The notes under the pieces were generated by a model. It did not search any database, had not been told where the DNA came from, and saw only the letters and a list, made by a program, of their open reading frames with translations. Made by a program: the position numbers and the translations under genes. Source: Neelides folsomi (lineage: Eukaryota; Arthropoda; Collembola; Neelipleona; Neelidae). From it: a stretch of 64,000 nucleotides of DNA. The stretch is taken from NCBI GenBank assembly GCA_034687125.1, contig JAQGBZ010000037.1, forward strand, positions 124,001-188,000. Direction: 5' to 3'. Shown here piece by piece: positions 1 through 14,300 of the stretch (position 1 is the first letter of the stretch; each line of letters opens with the position of its first letter).

Positions 1-2309
1 CAAGATAATTGAATTAAGCGAAGAAGCATAAAAAGTTTGTCATTTTCTCGACTCTTCAAACTCAAGTTTAATTATCGAGCTGTAATTGGCTAAACATAAA
101 GTCAACATTTTGAATGTCCAATTATCGTAAAATCATATTGATAAATATTTGAAATCTTTGACATGTCTTATAACACTGTCTTTCACTTAAAATGAACATC
201 GAGAGTCATCGCTTTTCTTAACTTATTTTATCTTATCTTGCTTTAATCACTTGTGTTCAAGATGTCAAGTTGTCATTAACACTATAGATCCTCAAGAGAA
301 GAATTAACACTATAAAAAATTGGTTTCGCCTACCTGTTGATCCTTCACTTACACATCCTTTGCTGATAAAAATGCATAGTAAATTGTACATATGGTATAT
401 CTATTGGCAGATATTGGCTACATGGATAGAATTACCTTGAATTAGAGTTGAATCACTAATTCAATAGGAACATTATGATAAGTAGAAACTTCACTGAGCA
501 CTCCGAAAGTGATAAAGAAAAGCGTCATAGAATTTCATTTGATTTCCCTCGTGTGTAATCGATAAGCGATTAGCTCGGAAGAAGCGACTTCCCATCTGCT
601 TGACAAAAGGTCGAATAGCTCTTTAGAGAAAGGAATTAGAAACGGGATGAATTTATTTTATCCATCCCCATTCATCCATGTAAATGAAAGTTCAAGTGTT
701 CCATGAATTCCCCGGCTCAGTGGCAGCTGAGGAAGGGATTTAACAACGTTGTTGGAGCCTTGTCATCTTGTTGGTACTCTGGATGAGTGAATGTTTGAGG
801 GTGTAAGAGATCGGCTGCTCTTCAATGTCACCCATGAAGTTCCCTCTCATTATGAATAGTGTTTGGAGGAGGCTCTCACTCTGTCCATCGAACCGTGATG
901 GAGGAATGTGAGCTGACGTGAGGCGGAAGGCAAGGAGGATCTTTTCCATCTCCGGCCGAAGACCCCGGCGTCATTGAGGAATTGGGTCCAAATTTGAGCT
1001 CCCCGTGTTCTTGTGGTCTCGTGGCGCAGGTTGGATTATTGGTTGAGAAGGTCGAGATGGTCGATCGACGTCTCCGACTCAGTCGTGAGCCGAGTTGTCG
1101 ATGATTAAAAGATGTTGTGAGACGGGGGATGATTGGAGGGTCTTCAACCCGTTATCATCCCCATTATCGCCCCACTCACAATCTCATACACTTCTCCAAA
1201 CAGAGTGATGGCTCTTTATTATCCTCGGTTCTCCATTAGACTCTATTCACCTCCAATCACTCCCTCCTCTGTCTGGATAAATATTGACAATTAAGAACCC
1301 TCACTCTCATTTCACATACGGCCCCCAATATCTCGATCTCGCTGTTTTTAACTTGAGAGATAGGATAATGAAAAGTAAATTCAAAGGCAACGTATTTGGT
1401 AGTGAGCCATAATGTATAACAAAAGTATGATAATATTTGCATTGTAGATAGCGAAAGAGTCCAGAATCCCATTCAGTATTTTAGATGTAAGGAATCAAAA
1501 TGTTCTTTTTAATAATTTTACATATTCGCATTTAGGTACTTGGTTATTGAGTACATTATGACATTATCGTTCTACTTCCTGCTTATATTTCATATTTTCC
1601 GAGAACTATATAGCGAAGATTGTTGTTACAAAACTTCATACGATAAGAAAGGATGTGATTGATAGATTCGCCATTTATGAATTTATTATTTAGGTACGCA
1701 TTTTGACACCTGACACATCAAAATGTTAAATGATAAATATTGATCTTCACTTCTCTGTGAAGATAATAATAATAATATCAACGCTGATCTATTTTTCATC
1801 ATTGAACTCAGAACTCATCCCAATAAGAAATTATTCGAAATCTGTTCCATTTACTATTATTAACAAGATACTAGAGTAAAGTAGTGCGCTAGCCTCATAT
1901 GCCGACATTGTGAGGACACCTCGTTTTAAATCTTATTGTCCAGTGAGAAGCTTAAATATACAGGTAGGTACAGAAAGAAAATATTAGCTATAAATCTTAT
2001 AAAAGGATTTTAAGCCCTTTCAAGTACATACTCTAGAATAAGTATAACAAACAATACACAACAATGATAAAAATGTCAATAGTAGTTAATTTATAACTTT
2101 TAAGGATGCGGAAGGAAGAAATATTTTATCTCATAAATCTTATCGACACAAATGATTTTTTTCGACCCTATATAAGTTATGGTATACTGTAGATCTGATT
2201 AGTACAATAAACATGTCTGCATCTGGTTGAAAGTATTAGGTCTTAATTGGAACACCTCAAGTATTTGCATATGTGCTGTCTAATTCTCAAGAATTTGTTT
2301 AATTTTCAG
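1..2309. other. Sequence upstream of first visible FHOD exon
   Basis: No exon could be supported here. The first recognisable FHOD exon starts at 2310 behind a TTTTCAG acceptor, so this stretch is most likely the 3' part of an upstream FHOD intron, with the N-terminal exons left of the window. A GC-richer patch at about 720-1260 gives short stop-free frames on the minus strand, but they show no recognisable domain and no splice frame that joins them to anything. It could hold regulatory sequence or an alternative first exon. Confidence 0.4.
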
Positions 2310-5300
2310 CTCGACGATGTGACACTCCAATTGTACAAGGACGGAGACTACGGGACCTACCTTGACCTCGAGGCCTCAATTGTGGAACAACAAGAGGAAT
2401 TCGATGGATTCCTTAATAAGTGAGCACTTGAGACTATTTGCCCATCTCTCCACCAAATAACTTCCACTATCAATCACGACGAAACTGATAACGGACACAT
2501 TGGGTATTTCATTCCGTTTAGTACAATTGAACATCCCCAATCTCATTCTCGGAACTGGCGATCTGAGCTGATTAAGTTTAAAAATTGCAGCTCGATTTTA
2601 CTCCTAATCGTTTCCGTTAAAACCCCGTTCAGCTGCAGAATACTTAAAATATAGGCTAGTGAGATAAGAGATGTGAAGTCTTGAATTTTTTGCTCCAATT
2701 TCGGAAGAGTTTGAAGTGAGGTGGAAAAACGTGAGGTTGAATCGAACCTTGTGTCTTTTTACTGCCTGGTTGTTTCACTTGTTGGCAATCACTGTTGTGG
2801 GGCTTAGACATATATCGACTGATAACCCTTTCTGTTTACTTTATTTCTCCATTAAAGTGATTGACCCTTTGAAATGAATAGGAATAATTCATAATATTTA
2901 TGCGTGTATTCTACTCATGCCACTTTTAATTCTTTTTCTTTCTTCCTGGTCCATGAGCCAGGTTTATTTTTTTCACGCCGCGTCAGCCCAACTGATTTGA
3001 GAGACGAGAATAGAAGCAATGGTTTTTTACACACTTACAACCCACCGTAAGCATCACAAGGGCTATAAGTAAACGTAATGCATCTTCACATTTCTCATAT
3101 CATCAACTTTGAAGTGATTTCGGGGTCTGGGAGAAGATAATATGTACGCACTTACATTTAGCATACCTCTGTTTTTGTTTTTTGAATTTTATGCCGTGTA
3201 TCCTTTTACATTTCATATGTCAAGATAAGGTTTTAGTTTTGACTTGTATGCAAAAAGGAATCATGTCACTCAGGCCGGCCCTTCATGTGGGCATGGGATT
3301 CCAATTAGGGGATTTTTAATTTTGAGTATCGTTCTTGGTTAAAATGCGTGGTGTCAAAACTCTCACTTTAAAAGCTGAATAGATGAATTGTGCACAGCGC
3401 TACGCTGCGAACTCTCCTTCAGTTTCGGCACAACGGACCGGAAAGGCCGAGTCTGAACGAAGTACACTTTCTCTCACTTGAGAGCTAAAAGGTTGAGGAA
3501 GCAATAAGGATGAAAGTATTGTATGTGTGGAGAAGTGGAGATTTAATATCCTAACATTTAAAAAAAACTACGGTGAATGGGGGTCCACACTTCGGTGAGT
3601 TTGAGATCTCCATCTTACGCAACGGTCTGCGGTGGGAGAACCTTTACAAATTTAATCGCCATCATTTCCTATTTCTTCACCTTGGCCCAATTAGCTGAAA
3701 GTTAAGCCGGTAACTGTGGACCGACCAGGTTTGGAATAATCATTTTTATCACGAAATCGGAGCCTCTAAGTCTGATGGTAGGGATTGATATAAATATAAA
3801 CAGTCCTTGGAGATGAAGAAGAAACCGGTGCGGCGAGCATGGGGATTCATAATGATGATGAAAACAAGAAGCTCACATTACAGCCTTTTCATTTTCCTAT
3901 TGATTAACTGGCCGTGACTTCACGATTATGATTTAATTTGGAGGTTGAGCGCTTCTGTGAGCTTAATTTGTAAATTTCATTATGCTCTTTTATAGTTCTT
4001 TGGTAATATGACTCTCTTCTCAATTCTTATGCATTCTTCGACCTTTTCAAGTTTGACTTATGATAATGAAGACTTCCCTTTCAGACTTAATTCTTTCTCC
4101 CATAAATAAGGAGGAGAAAAAGAGCAAGTCTTCATTTGTCGGCTGAAGCTTTTGTAATGAATTGACATTTTATTGTTATTGAGTTTTGAGTTATTCGATT
4201 GCTCCCTTTGTCTGTAATCTTGAAGAGTAATCTGGTAGCGAAATTTCAGTGATTACCTACTCGTTCTCTTAAGCGTTAAGAAATTTGTTTACACGCAAAA
4301 AATGGAAAGGACCACTTTGAGTCACAATTCCCATGTGGTGGAAATCAAATGTGGTCGAATGAGAAGAATTGAAGAGTGAATGAGATTAGGAAATATTTAT
4401 ATGGATCGTTGAAAAAAACTGTTTTTCAAGGCACGTAGTTTCGACCCTTCCTCTTATGTAAAATTGTATACGAATTCAAAATCTTTTTATTCTCCTTCAA
4501 CTCAAGAAGCTGACAGTGTTAAGACCCTTATTTAGAGCCAAAAGGGCTTTTGGCCATTTCCAAGTGCATCTTATGAAACTAGCGACTGGAACTATTGGTA
4601 CTTATCATCACACACAAGTGAGTTTTGTGAGTAAAACATTACTGCACCGCATGGTGTTCACCGTATCTTTGGTCGGATACCTCTTGAACTCTTCGATGAA
4701 TCCATTAAACACGTGAGGATATTTAGTAAACGCCAGTTCGGACCATTTCAGAAATACAAGGAGAGGAAATGACCATAAAAGACTGAATGTGAAATGAGTC
4801 GGAGGGGCGAGGAGAAGAATGTGAATCTGACAAGGCAAAGGGGAAGCTCCTTCAGGAGCAGGAAACTACTCAGGGATAATCTACTACTAAAGATCGAGAG
4901 ATCTTCCTGGAAGAGGTATTTACATCTCCTCAGACAAATAACACCCTAGGTGCATTTACTCCATCTCCTATTTGGGAATTTGATTCCAGCCGTCCAGGCC
5001 AAATTATTAACTTTTAACTATTCTAACAGTTATTTCTTGTTTTTATCCTTTGAATGAAACATGCAATTAAATGGACAATAAAGTTAAACAATAAAGAATT
5101 TATCATATGAAGGGTATTAATTATACAGGATTTATGATTAAGTCTTAAATGTCTTGTTAAATAATTTAAATGGTGGTTGGGGAGGAAGGATCTTGAGAAG
5201 CGCTAAGTGTGGAAAAGTAAGAGGGTCATTTTATTCAGTGTCTCTTTGACGTGATGGATTGAATTGGAAAGGTTTCAGGCAAAAGAAGCCCACGTTGATT

Positions 5301-8300
5301 CTCCGTCCCGCATCTTACCATTACGAATGCTCTCAAAATTTTTTGGAGTCAAAGCACCTTCGGCTCGTGTTCTCTCAATCTCGGTTCCTCAACGTTGGAA
5401 ATTGGAGCTTTTCTTGCTCATATTCTTATTAGTTGAGCATTACTGGCCCGTGTCACAACCTCGTTTTTTTCTTTTGCTCCCCGACATGTTCCCCGAGTTC
5501 TAAATCTGAGAATAAGTAAACCAAACTTGGCCTAGCCTTTATTTATTGCCTATTCCCTACTACATATTCCACTAATAAAACTCAATACATGAGGCTTTTA
5601 TTATATCTTAAGGACCATTTAGATAGACTAAACACATTAAATGATAATAAATCTATATTTATATTAATTACGTTATAAATCTATAATTATTTTTACATAA
5701 TGTTAATTTTTAGTATTTAGTAAATATTGGAGTTTAAATGGTATAAGGGATATGGGTGTGTTACTTTAAGCAAGAATAACTAAAAGAAAACTTTAATCTT
5801 GATGAAAATTTCTCTAATACACATTCCTTACAATCCTACTCTCCTACTGACGTTGAGATTATAAATATTTGTCTTAAGGGCGCAATGTAAACAGCGGCGA
5901 TGAACCTTTTAAAATATTTTCCATTCCTTCGATGGTCGTAGGAATTTTATAGAAATTATTACAACATGGACCTATAAAAGTCACCGGTGCATTTTAGCAT
6001 TTTTTTCCTCCTTCCTCGAAACTTGTCAATTTATTGTCTTCGAGGAAGAAAGGTCTCAAATTGACGAAAATTTAGTGTGAGGGCTCGAACGTAAGTCTTC
6101 GAGGTTAATGGCTCTGAACTGACATACGGCGGCTCTTATACAATTATTCCATACAAAGTCTCCAACTTGATTTTTTGTGCCGAAAGTAAGGAATTATTAT
6201 TAAGGTCGCCTCCGTGGATCCGACACGTCCCTCACCTTCCCCACATTATATCCCTTACAGCTTAGGCATTCTTATTGTAAATTGTAATATGAGAATACTT
6301 ATACTGCATTACATTTTTTCATTTCCTCGAATTCCTTACTACAATAGATAAGTCTACTCTTACACTAATATTAAAAAACACTTTACTTAATTGATGATTA
6401 GACATTATTAAGTATAGGAGACGAGTCGGATTGTTTTTTAAGGCTCTACAGTAATTTCGGTATTTGATATCTAATTATTTTTAATAAACTCCCATAAGAG
6501 ATCAAATCAAATAGACATTAAAACTTGTAAAGCATGGATTCAATGGCAGCTTCTGAATAGACGAAGATGAGCTAGCTGGTGAATTAAATGGGTTATAAAT
6601 TATGACATATGTTATTACTGATATTACTATTGAGCCCCTCAGCCTGCTTGTCTCATTTCTCTTGATAATTGAACATTAAAATGTGACGTTCCCCGCCTCC
6701 TCATCTCTCATGAATGATTAATGAGGGAGAATTCAAAATGATTCACTCTCAAATCACTTCATCAACATTTAATGTTACTTATCAAGTTCAATTGTTTCTA
6801 ATAGCTTTTATTGTCACACTGTCTGCAGTAGTATTCTTTTTAAGGCAGTAGCGAGTCTACAGGTGTAGAACTTGAATTTATGTTCGTGTCTACTAAAGTA
6901 TCTTTCATGCTCGTTGATTGGAAAACCGGAATTGAATTTTATTGAGTTGTTGAAACAGTTGAAAGCCAATTAGTAACTATTACTGTGGTCTTTCTCCTGA
7001 ATAGCACATTTTATACGGTGATGCACATTTTTACAACATTTACTATTAAATAGGTTGTGCATGCTTCTCGCCAGCTACCGCCAAATCTTAGGATAAAAAT
7101 GTTAATAGAAATAGATCTATCTACAGGATATATAGAGTAGTTAACTTTAATGCCAATATGGAGATATCTAGAACATATTAACACATTGTAGTTCCAACGC
7201 GTGATTTCTGAGATATCGAGAGGAGGAAGTGAAGATGCGTTTTAAATTATAGATCCCTCCTATATGTGTAAAAGTTAAATCGAATGGAGCCAAAAACTCC
7301 CAGGAGGTTTCAATTTTCGTGACTATTATGCGGGTAGAATGAGAACATTCAAAACTAAAAATACTCTCCTTGTCTTATTACAGCCGGAAAAATTCGATTG
7401 TTCTTCGGGCTCAACTCCCCGTCCGAGTTCATGCAATCATTGGTAAGTCCAATTTCAATTATAGAAAATTTTTCATGATTAAGAAAATGAAGATGATTTA
7501 GAATGTTTAAGCGGTTAAAGGACGTGGACATGATTTACCCAGTGGTTTACATTTTCATGCTTCGTGTGAAAAACAGTTAAATTCCGCGTGGGAGTTGGAA
7601 ACAAATATTCACTCGAATAAAAATGATGAGACACGAAAGGTCTCAAGGCTCAGTAACCAACTGACTTGTAAAAATCACCAACTCATTTACTATTCTGAAT
7701 TGGTGAATGACGGGAGATTTAATTAATAGAATGCTTATTGGCAGATAAATAAGCCAAAATATTAATTTAATATTTAACTATCCTTTTGAGTAGGAGATAT
7801 TGTAAATTGTGCGTGCTGAGTTAAAGTTGATCAAAAATTCGATTTGGACATCTCTTATTCTTTGGATGCATTTTGTTGTTAAATGTTTACCTTTAGTGAA
7901 TGTAAATAAGACACAAGTTGCACAAGTAAAATATATTGTTTACTAGTGTTTGTATATCTTAGGATCAAATAATTATTGCTAACTTTCAAAATGAATACTC
8001 GAGTAGAATAAGAGTTTGATAATCTACGAGGTTCATAGGGGCATGATCCTTCATTACACCATTGGGGATCTCCTTAATTGGGAATGTCCATTGAGGGCCT
8101 TAGGAGGTCTATGGAGATTTTGGAAATTAATTTATTTTTCTTTACAGAAAAGCTTCTCACTGCTGATGGCAGAGAACTTCGGAGAGCCTTATTCTCCCTC
8201 AAGCAAATCTTCCAGGTTTGTCGTCAATTTTCTTTACACTCTTCTCATTCACTCGCTCTCTCATTTTACTGTTTCTCGTATGCAATATGTTCATATTCTT

Positions 8301-11300
8301 CATATGAATGCCCATTGAATATAATGCAGGATGCAGGTATTGTATTTATTTAACAGAGAGTTGATAAGTTTATATTATTGTTTTTTATATATCTTTACCA
8401 CATTAAGGGCTTATAGAAAAACAAGTACGAAACAACGCTCTACGTTATAGATTTAATAGAGATGTTTAGTATTATATTTTATACAGATACATGGATAGCT
8501 ACAGTGTGTAAAGTGTATGTATATCTGACAGAATCTTTTATATTCATTATTTTATTCTTCGTTTGGGTGCATATTCAATGATAATTCAAAAATTGCTTCA
8601 GTCCTTTCGAATGAGAATTCGACATTAAAAGGCGAACTGTTAAGAGGATGAGAGTAAAAATGACTTTGCATTGTTTTCTCTGGAAGATGAAAGAGACGGA
8701 CACACTAGTTTTGGTTTATTACAGAGAGGAAGCCCTTTATTCTTTTGTTTTTATTATTCTTTCTCACTGCGCAGCCTTCATTATTTTATGAAGTTTACCA
8801 AGTAAGTAAAGGCGGAGATGAAAGAGAGTGAGAAAAACGAATAAAATTAAGTTTAAATGGAGAATCTCTACAGCAATTTGAGCTTGTATATTGGAGTAAT
8901 GCAAACGCCTAGGGTCGTAGGACCGACGAGGGATGACGATCTTTTCTTTATTGTTGTTTACAGTGAAAAAAAGAAAACATTTTTAAATGGCTCAAATTAG
9001 CGACAAAGGAAATCTTGGTCGTCGTCCGTACGGATGCATAAAATAAAAAGGACCAGTCTTTTGTTTTATAATTGTAAATCGAGTCAATGGTTTGAATGGA
9101 CTGGAGAAATTCATGAAGGATTGTAAGACTGAAGAAGTCGACAACTCATTGCCCCTCCATTGCAACTCCTTTCTTTAATTACTGTTAAAGTATACCTTGA
9201 TTGTTAATGTATTGTTTAACAGGAGGATAAGGACCTGGTCCATGAGTTTGTCGAGAATGGCGGACTCTCTTGTCTCATCAAAGTTGGCTCCGAGGCGGAT
9301 CAAAATTACCAGAATTACATCTTAAGAGGTAAACGTCTTTTATGACTCCCCTCACTCAATCAATCCCAAATTATCCAACTTCCCATGAAATGAAAAAAAC
9401 ATTAAATCCTCTATGCCAAACCTCACATCTACATACGTACCTTGCCAAGACTTTATGTCTCGTCCCTTTGTATTTTGCTAATAGAAATTATAATCCCTTT
9501 AACATCAATGTTAAAGGGATTCGTTAAGTACAAGTTCTTACATATAAAAATCAGTAAATTTTGCCAAGTGCGAGTCCTCGTATTGTGTAGAAGATCACTT
9601 GGTATATAAAATACTTTAATACGTAGGTATGCATAATGTTGATGCATCCTTTACGCAATTTTAAATGGAAAAGCATGAGATCAGGGAACTTTACTCCTAG
9701 TTTAATTCCCAGTCATCTTCATGCTCATCCTTACAAGTCACTGTTCTTATATTTTAAATGTCTTCTTCAATTGGCGGTTGTTAGCTGAGAGTGAGAGTAT
9801 TAAAATGTACATTAAGGTAGAAAGCTCGAATCTTTTATGGCTCATCAATTTCATTTTTACTGCAGAGTGGTCTTCTGCGCTAAGAGTGGAACCTTTTGGT
9901 ACATTTAAGAAGATAATTCATTTGAGAGGAAAGTTTATTTTAAAATATTTAATTTCCTCTTGACAGCGATTGGGCAGGTGATGCTCTACGTGGATGGCAT
10001 GTATGGCGTTATGAGACACAATGAGACGATCCAATGGCTCTACTCACTTGTTGCAAGCAAATTCAGACTTGTGCAGAAAACGGCGCTCAAGCTACTTCTT
10101 GTATTTGTCGACTATGTTGAATCAAACTGTAATTATTTGTAAATTCTTATTTATTGAGTATCATTTTAATTTTTCTCGTCTATGTATGTACTCTTAATAA
10201 ATATCGTATAAAATATTATAAATTAATAATAATATTACTTTATTGGCATAAAGTTCAATAGGTATTTTTATTCTGTCTTTGTATACTTACATTGCAATTC
10301 CTAATGCACTTATGAATTTGTGAATTTTGTAGGTCTGTTGCTGGTTGAAGCCGTAGCGGCGGTCGACTCGCTCAAAGGTGAGGAATCAATTCATTAAAGG
10401 ATCATAGAGGGTTAAGAGGTGAAGTAGAAGTAATCCGCCACGAAAAACCCTTATCCTACTCACGTCTCAATTCAGCTTTGCATTTCTTCTCCCACTCCAT
10501 TAAATACGAACTCATGTTTTCTATTCGATCCTTATAAATGATAATCCAAACAAATGGTTACAAATTAAGTACGAATATATTGAGTTAAGTACATTGGAAA
10601 TCTATTGGTATACATTTTTAAAGAAGTGCTAATACCAAACCGTAAGAGATGCACAAGATGCAAAGAAAGTCACTCGTGTGAAGTAAACGAATTTTGCAAA
10701 CGTGAAAAAGAAATATAATAATATAATAACGATAATAATAATATTGTACGTAGTTAAACACTGTCGTGCTTGAAGATCGGAATATATGATTTATTTTATT
10801 GCGATACCCTCTTGTTACTTTATTGCTCTCAGAGATCAAGTCCGAGTTATTTCCTCGACTTTCTTATTAATTCAACTAAAATCTTATATAGGAAATTTGA
10901 AATTTCATTATGAATCTGATTTTATCTCAATTCCCAATTTCCTTATAATGTTTGTGTACTTGTTTAGCAAGATTCGTTAAATTGAAGGGAAACAATTTAG
11001 AGTGGAAAACGACGAGATGTTTTATTAGATTTTATTGCACAAATTCTTGAACTATTTTTGCCAATAATCCCGGGATTTCTTCATTTCAAGGTTTTAAATT
11101 TAACATTGAGTGAGTAAATGGAATTTATTTTTATATATTTGTATGATCTTCAGATGTTTTGCATTTTATAGAAATTGCTGGATATAAGCTATTAGACGTG
11201 TAAAAAATGAAGATAATCCATCTACGTTTGTGATGAAAGCTGAAAAATCTTCTTATTTTTAGGTCTGGGTTTTTCCAGAATAACAGAAAATGTTATTAGT

Positions 11301-14300
11301 AGACTAAATGAATGGGAAACTTCTCATTTAAACTTTACATAATATTTTTGTATAGCTCGTTAGGAAATGTTAAGTCTTGAGGAACGATTCGAATCGATGG
11401 ATTCATTTCTATTTGAGTAGGAAGTGTTTGGTATAATTGAGTCTAATTGTTTTGAGTGGGTCGTTGGCTGTTGGCCAGGTGGGGCATTTTGGGAGTGTGG
11501 TGAGATTTATTCTTCTCTCCTTTGGATTAATCGAGATGAAGTGATGAGAAGAAGAGCGTGGTCTTCGTGACACGGCGGCTCTGCATCAATCCGATCGGAC
11601 CTCTAATCGCTCAACTCATCAGTTGAGAGTTGAATCGTTCCCCTCAACGATCTCATTAACTCATTCTCTTTGGATTGAATGATAGGAGTCCCTTGGTGGA
11701 CCAAGCTGATGGATCTGATCAAAGAGACAGAATCATCCGACACGGAACTCCTTGTTTATGCTATGACACTAGTCAATAAAGTCCTCAATGGAATCCCCGA
11801 CATCGACACTTACTACGACCAGGTCGACGCTCTGGAAGAACAAGGAATGGCTCATATTATCCAAAGGTAAAATTATCTACTTATTCAATATATCAAATTT
11901 TATTTCATAATTTTATTATTTACATCCTCCTTCGCCCTTCTCCATCCGCCCTCTATTCATTTAATCTCAACACGAAACATTGCAATTTTGCGGAATATAA
12001 ATTAAAGTCAAAACATTTTATATAATTCATATTTTCAGTGTTTGGAAGGATTATGAGTGATAACAGTACATGCATAAGAGCTTCCATATTATGTTTAACA
12101 TAACGATGAAAGGAAATGAATAGGTGTAAGAAATCGGAAATGGAAATGTTATAAAAAATGTTATAAAATGACTCAAAATCATTTTTATAACATTTTATTT
12201 GTTCCATTTCCACACATTTCTTGTAAATGAAACTCACGTTTGAATTCGGAAGATTTTTTTTCACAAAGGAAGATTTGATTCGAGTCAAATATGATAAGAA
12301 AGTAGTGGTAGTGGGGTAGGACTTGTACAATTGTGGAACACAATTGACTTTATTGTTACGCCGGTCTGTATTTTTATAAGTAATATAGAACATTACCAAC
12401 ATATTCCTATATATGCCGGCAAAAGTATACTCTATACCTAGTCTAGATTTTCATATAGTGATCGAGATATGCAAAAACATTAAAAAAATGAATATTTACA
12501 AGAAACACTCTTGTTGGCTATATTTGATATCATCAAATATACCTGGGACATATTTGATGTAAGGGATATAAATACATTATTCATCTTGGATGAATGAAAT
12601 TCTCCGTGGTCCTGGAATTAGGGAAGACAATGGCGAGCGATGGAATTGATTCAATTTTTCATTCCTTTTGTCCACCGCTGTAGGAGAGCAGGAGAGCTTA
12701 TAAAGAGGTAATGGATAGGACATATAGGAAATGATTGGACCCATATCTTCATCCATCTGTGTGGTTCAATCTACTTGATGTGGAACGAAGCCGAGTTCGT
12801 GGTCGGAGAATGAATGACCTATGTGGAAAGGTCAGGTGGATGTCTTTTATCTCACTAACGACATGATTCATTGAAACACACGTGTCTTTCCATACATCTT
12901 CCTCATTATTCATTCACCTAATAGTTCCGGATAAGTTCGTGAAAGGTTTTCAACTCGCGAATCATTTAACCTTTTGAGAATTATGATTTAGATTTGATAC
13001 TCCCCTTTTAACTTCTACCCATGTTATTACCTTCGTATGGGCGAGGTTCGGAGAAATGGGAAAATTGCATCAAGAGAATACACAACTGGGATATAGAGTA
13101 ATATAAATCGCACAAACTCAGGTTTCTTATTGTTTTCTTATAAGCATACTGACCTTCTTAATTCTTATTTTACTATTTCTTCACCTTCGAATGTTTATTT
13201 AAGCCGAGCATTACATCATACAATAATATTCTCCGAGTTATTTACATAAGAAAATTGTGGTCCCAAACTAGCGTTTCTCCAAAGTATAGCACCTACAACA
13301 TTATTACCTTTGGTGTGATTCATAGTAATTTTATTTATCATCACTTCATTGCCCTATCGCATATTACATTATTGGAGATCGTTTTCACTTCAAAACAGGA
13401 GAGTGATGGTGAGTGTTCTTTAATTAATATTTTCTTATTAGTGAACCCTGCGAATTCTTTCAGCATACCGTCACCAATTGTAATTTTTGTCACTTGCTAT
13501 ATTACTATTTATCTACGGAATTTACATAATAGAGTAAGATATTAAAAAGCTTCTTAAGTGATTACTTTAATTGTCAAAGTACAAGAGAAATTGGTCATAG
13601 ATTGTTTAATGCAAGGAAATCTTGTTGGATTGTCAGACACTTAATTAAACTTGAGTGGGTTGTTGAGTCTAAGGATAAGTAGTAAAATTAAAAATATACT
13701 ATTTCATATTCCCACTCTTATTGCAGCTGTCCTCATAAATTTCTCAAATTGCAGATATATGGGAAAACAATGTTCTGACTTGGATCTTCTGCAGCAGTTT
13801 CAAATATACGAAGTTGTTCTTCGGCACGAGGACGGAGAAGAAGAAGACACAATTTTTCAACTAGATGAAACTATGAGGTAATTCCGGAACTTCTCATTTT
13901 TCACTTTTGCAAATTCCTAAAAATACGAAACTGTAAATATACAATTTGTATAACTCATATTCGACTGGCATATTATTAGACAAAAGGTCCTGAGCCGAAA
14001 AGTGAGCTGTGAAATTGAAGGTGTGAGCCGTCGTAAATCCCGACGTCATTCTTCATCCAATGGAATGGGTAGTCTTATTTTACCAAATGGGAACGGAAAT
14101 CATCTCGGACTTTGTCGTCGTTCCTCCACTGAAGAAAAGGACGATGATCACAGTAGCAGTTCATCAAGTTCTCATTCCCCATCTCCTGCCCCAACTCTCA
14201 ACGGTTATCCCAAAGAGAGGAATAAATACACGAACAACGACGTCGGCGTCACACCCGCTCTTCGAAGAAGGAGAGAACGAGCCGAGAGACAAAAGAATCT

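Noticed and set aside
2720..2760. tRNA B-box-like GGTTCGATTC on the minus strand
   Set aside because: The flanking bases do not form a T-arm stem, and no A box or acceptor stem is present at the right distance.
10712..10745. AAT/ATA-rich simple repeat in a FHOD intron
   Set aside because: It is a short imperfect microsatellite typical of AT-rich DNA, not worth annotating separately.
13255..13545. 96-codon plus-strand ORF in a FHOD intron
   Set aside because: It has no ATG at its start, no recognisable motif and no splice frame to the neighbouring exons.
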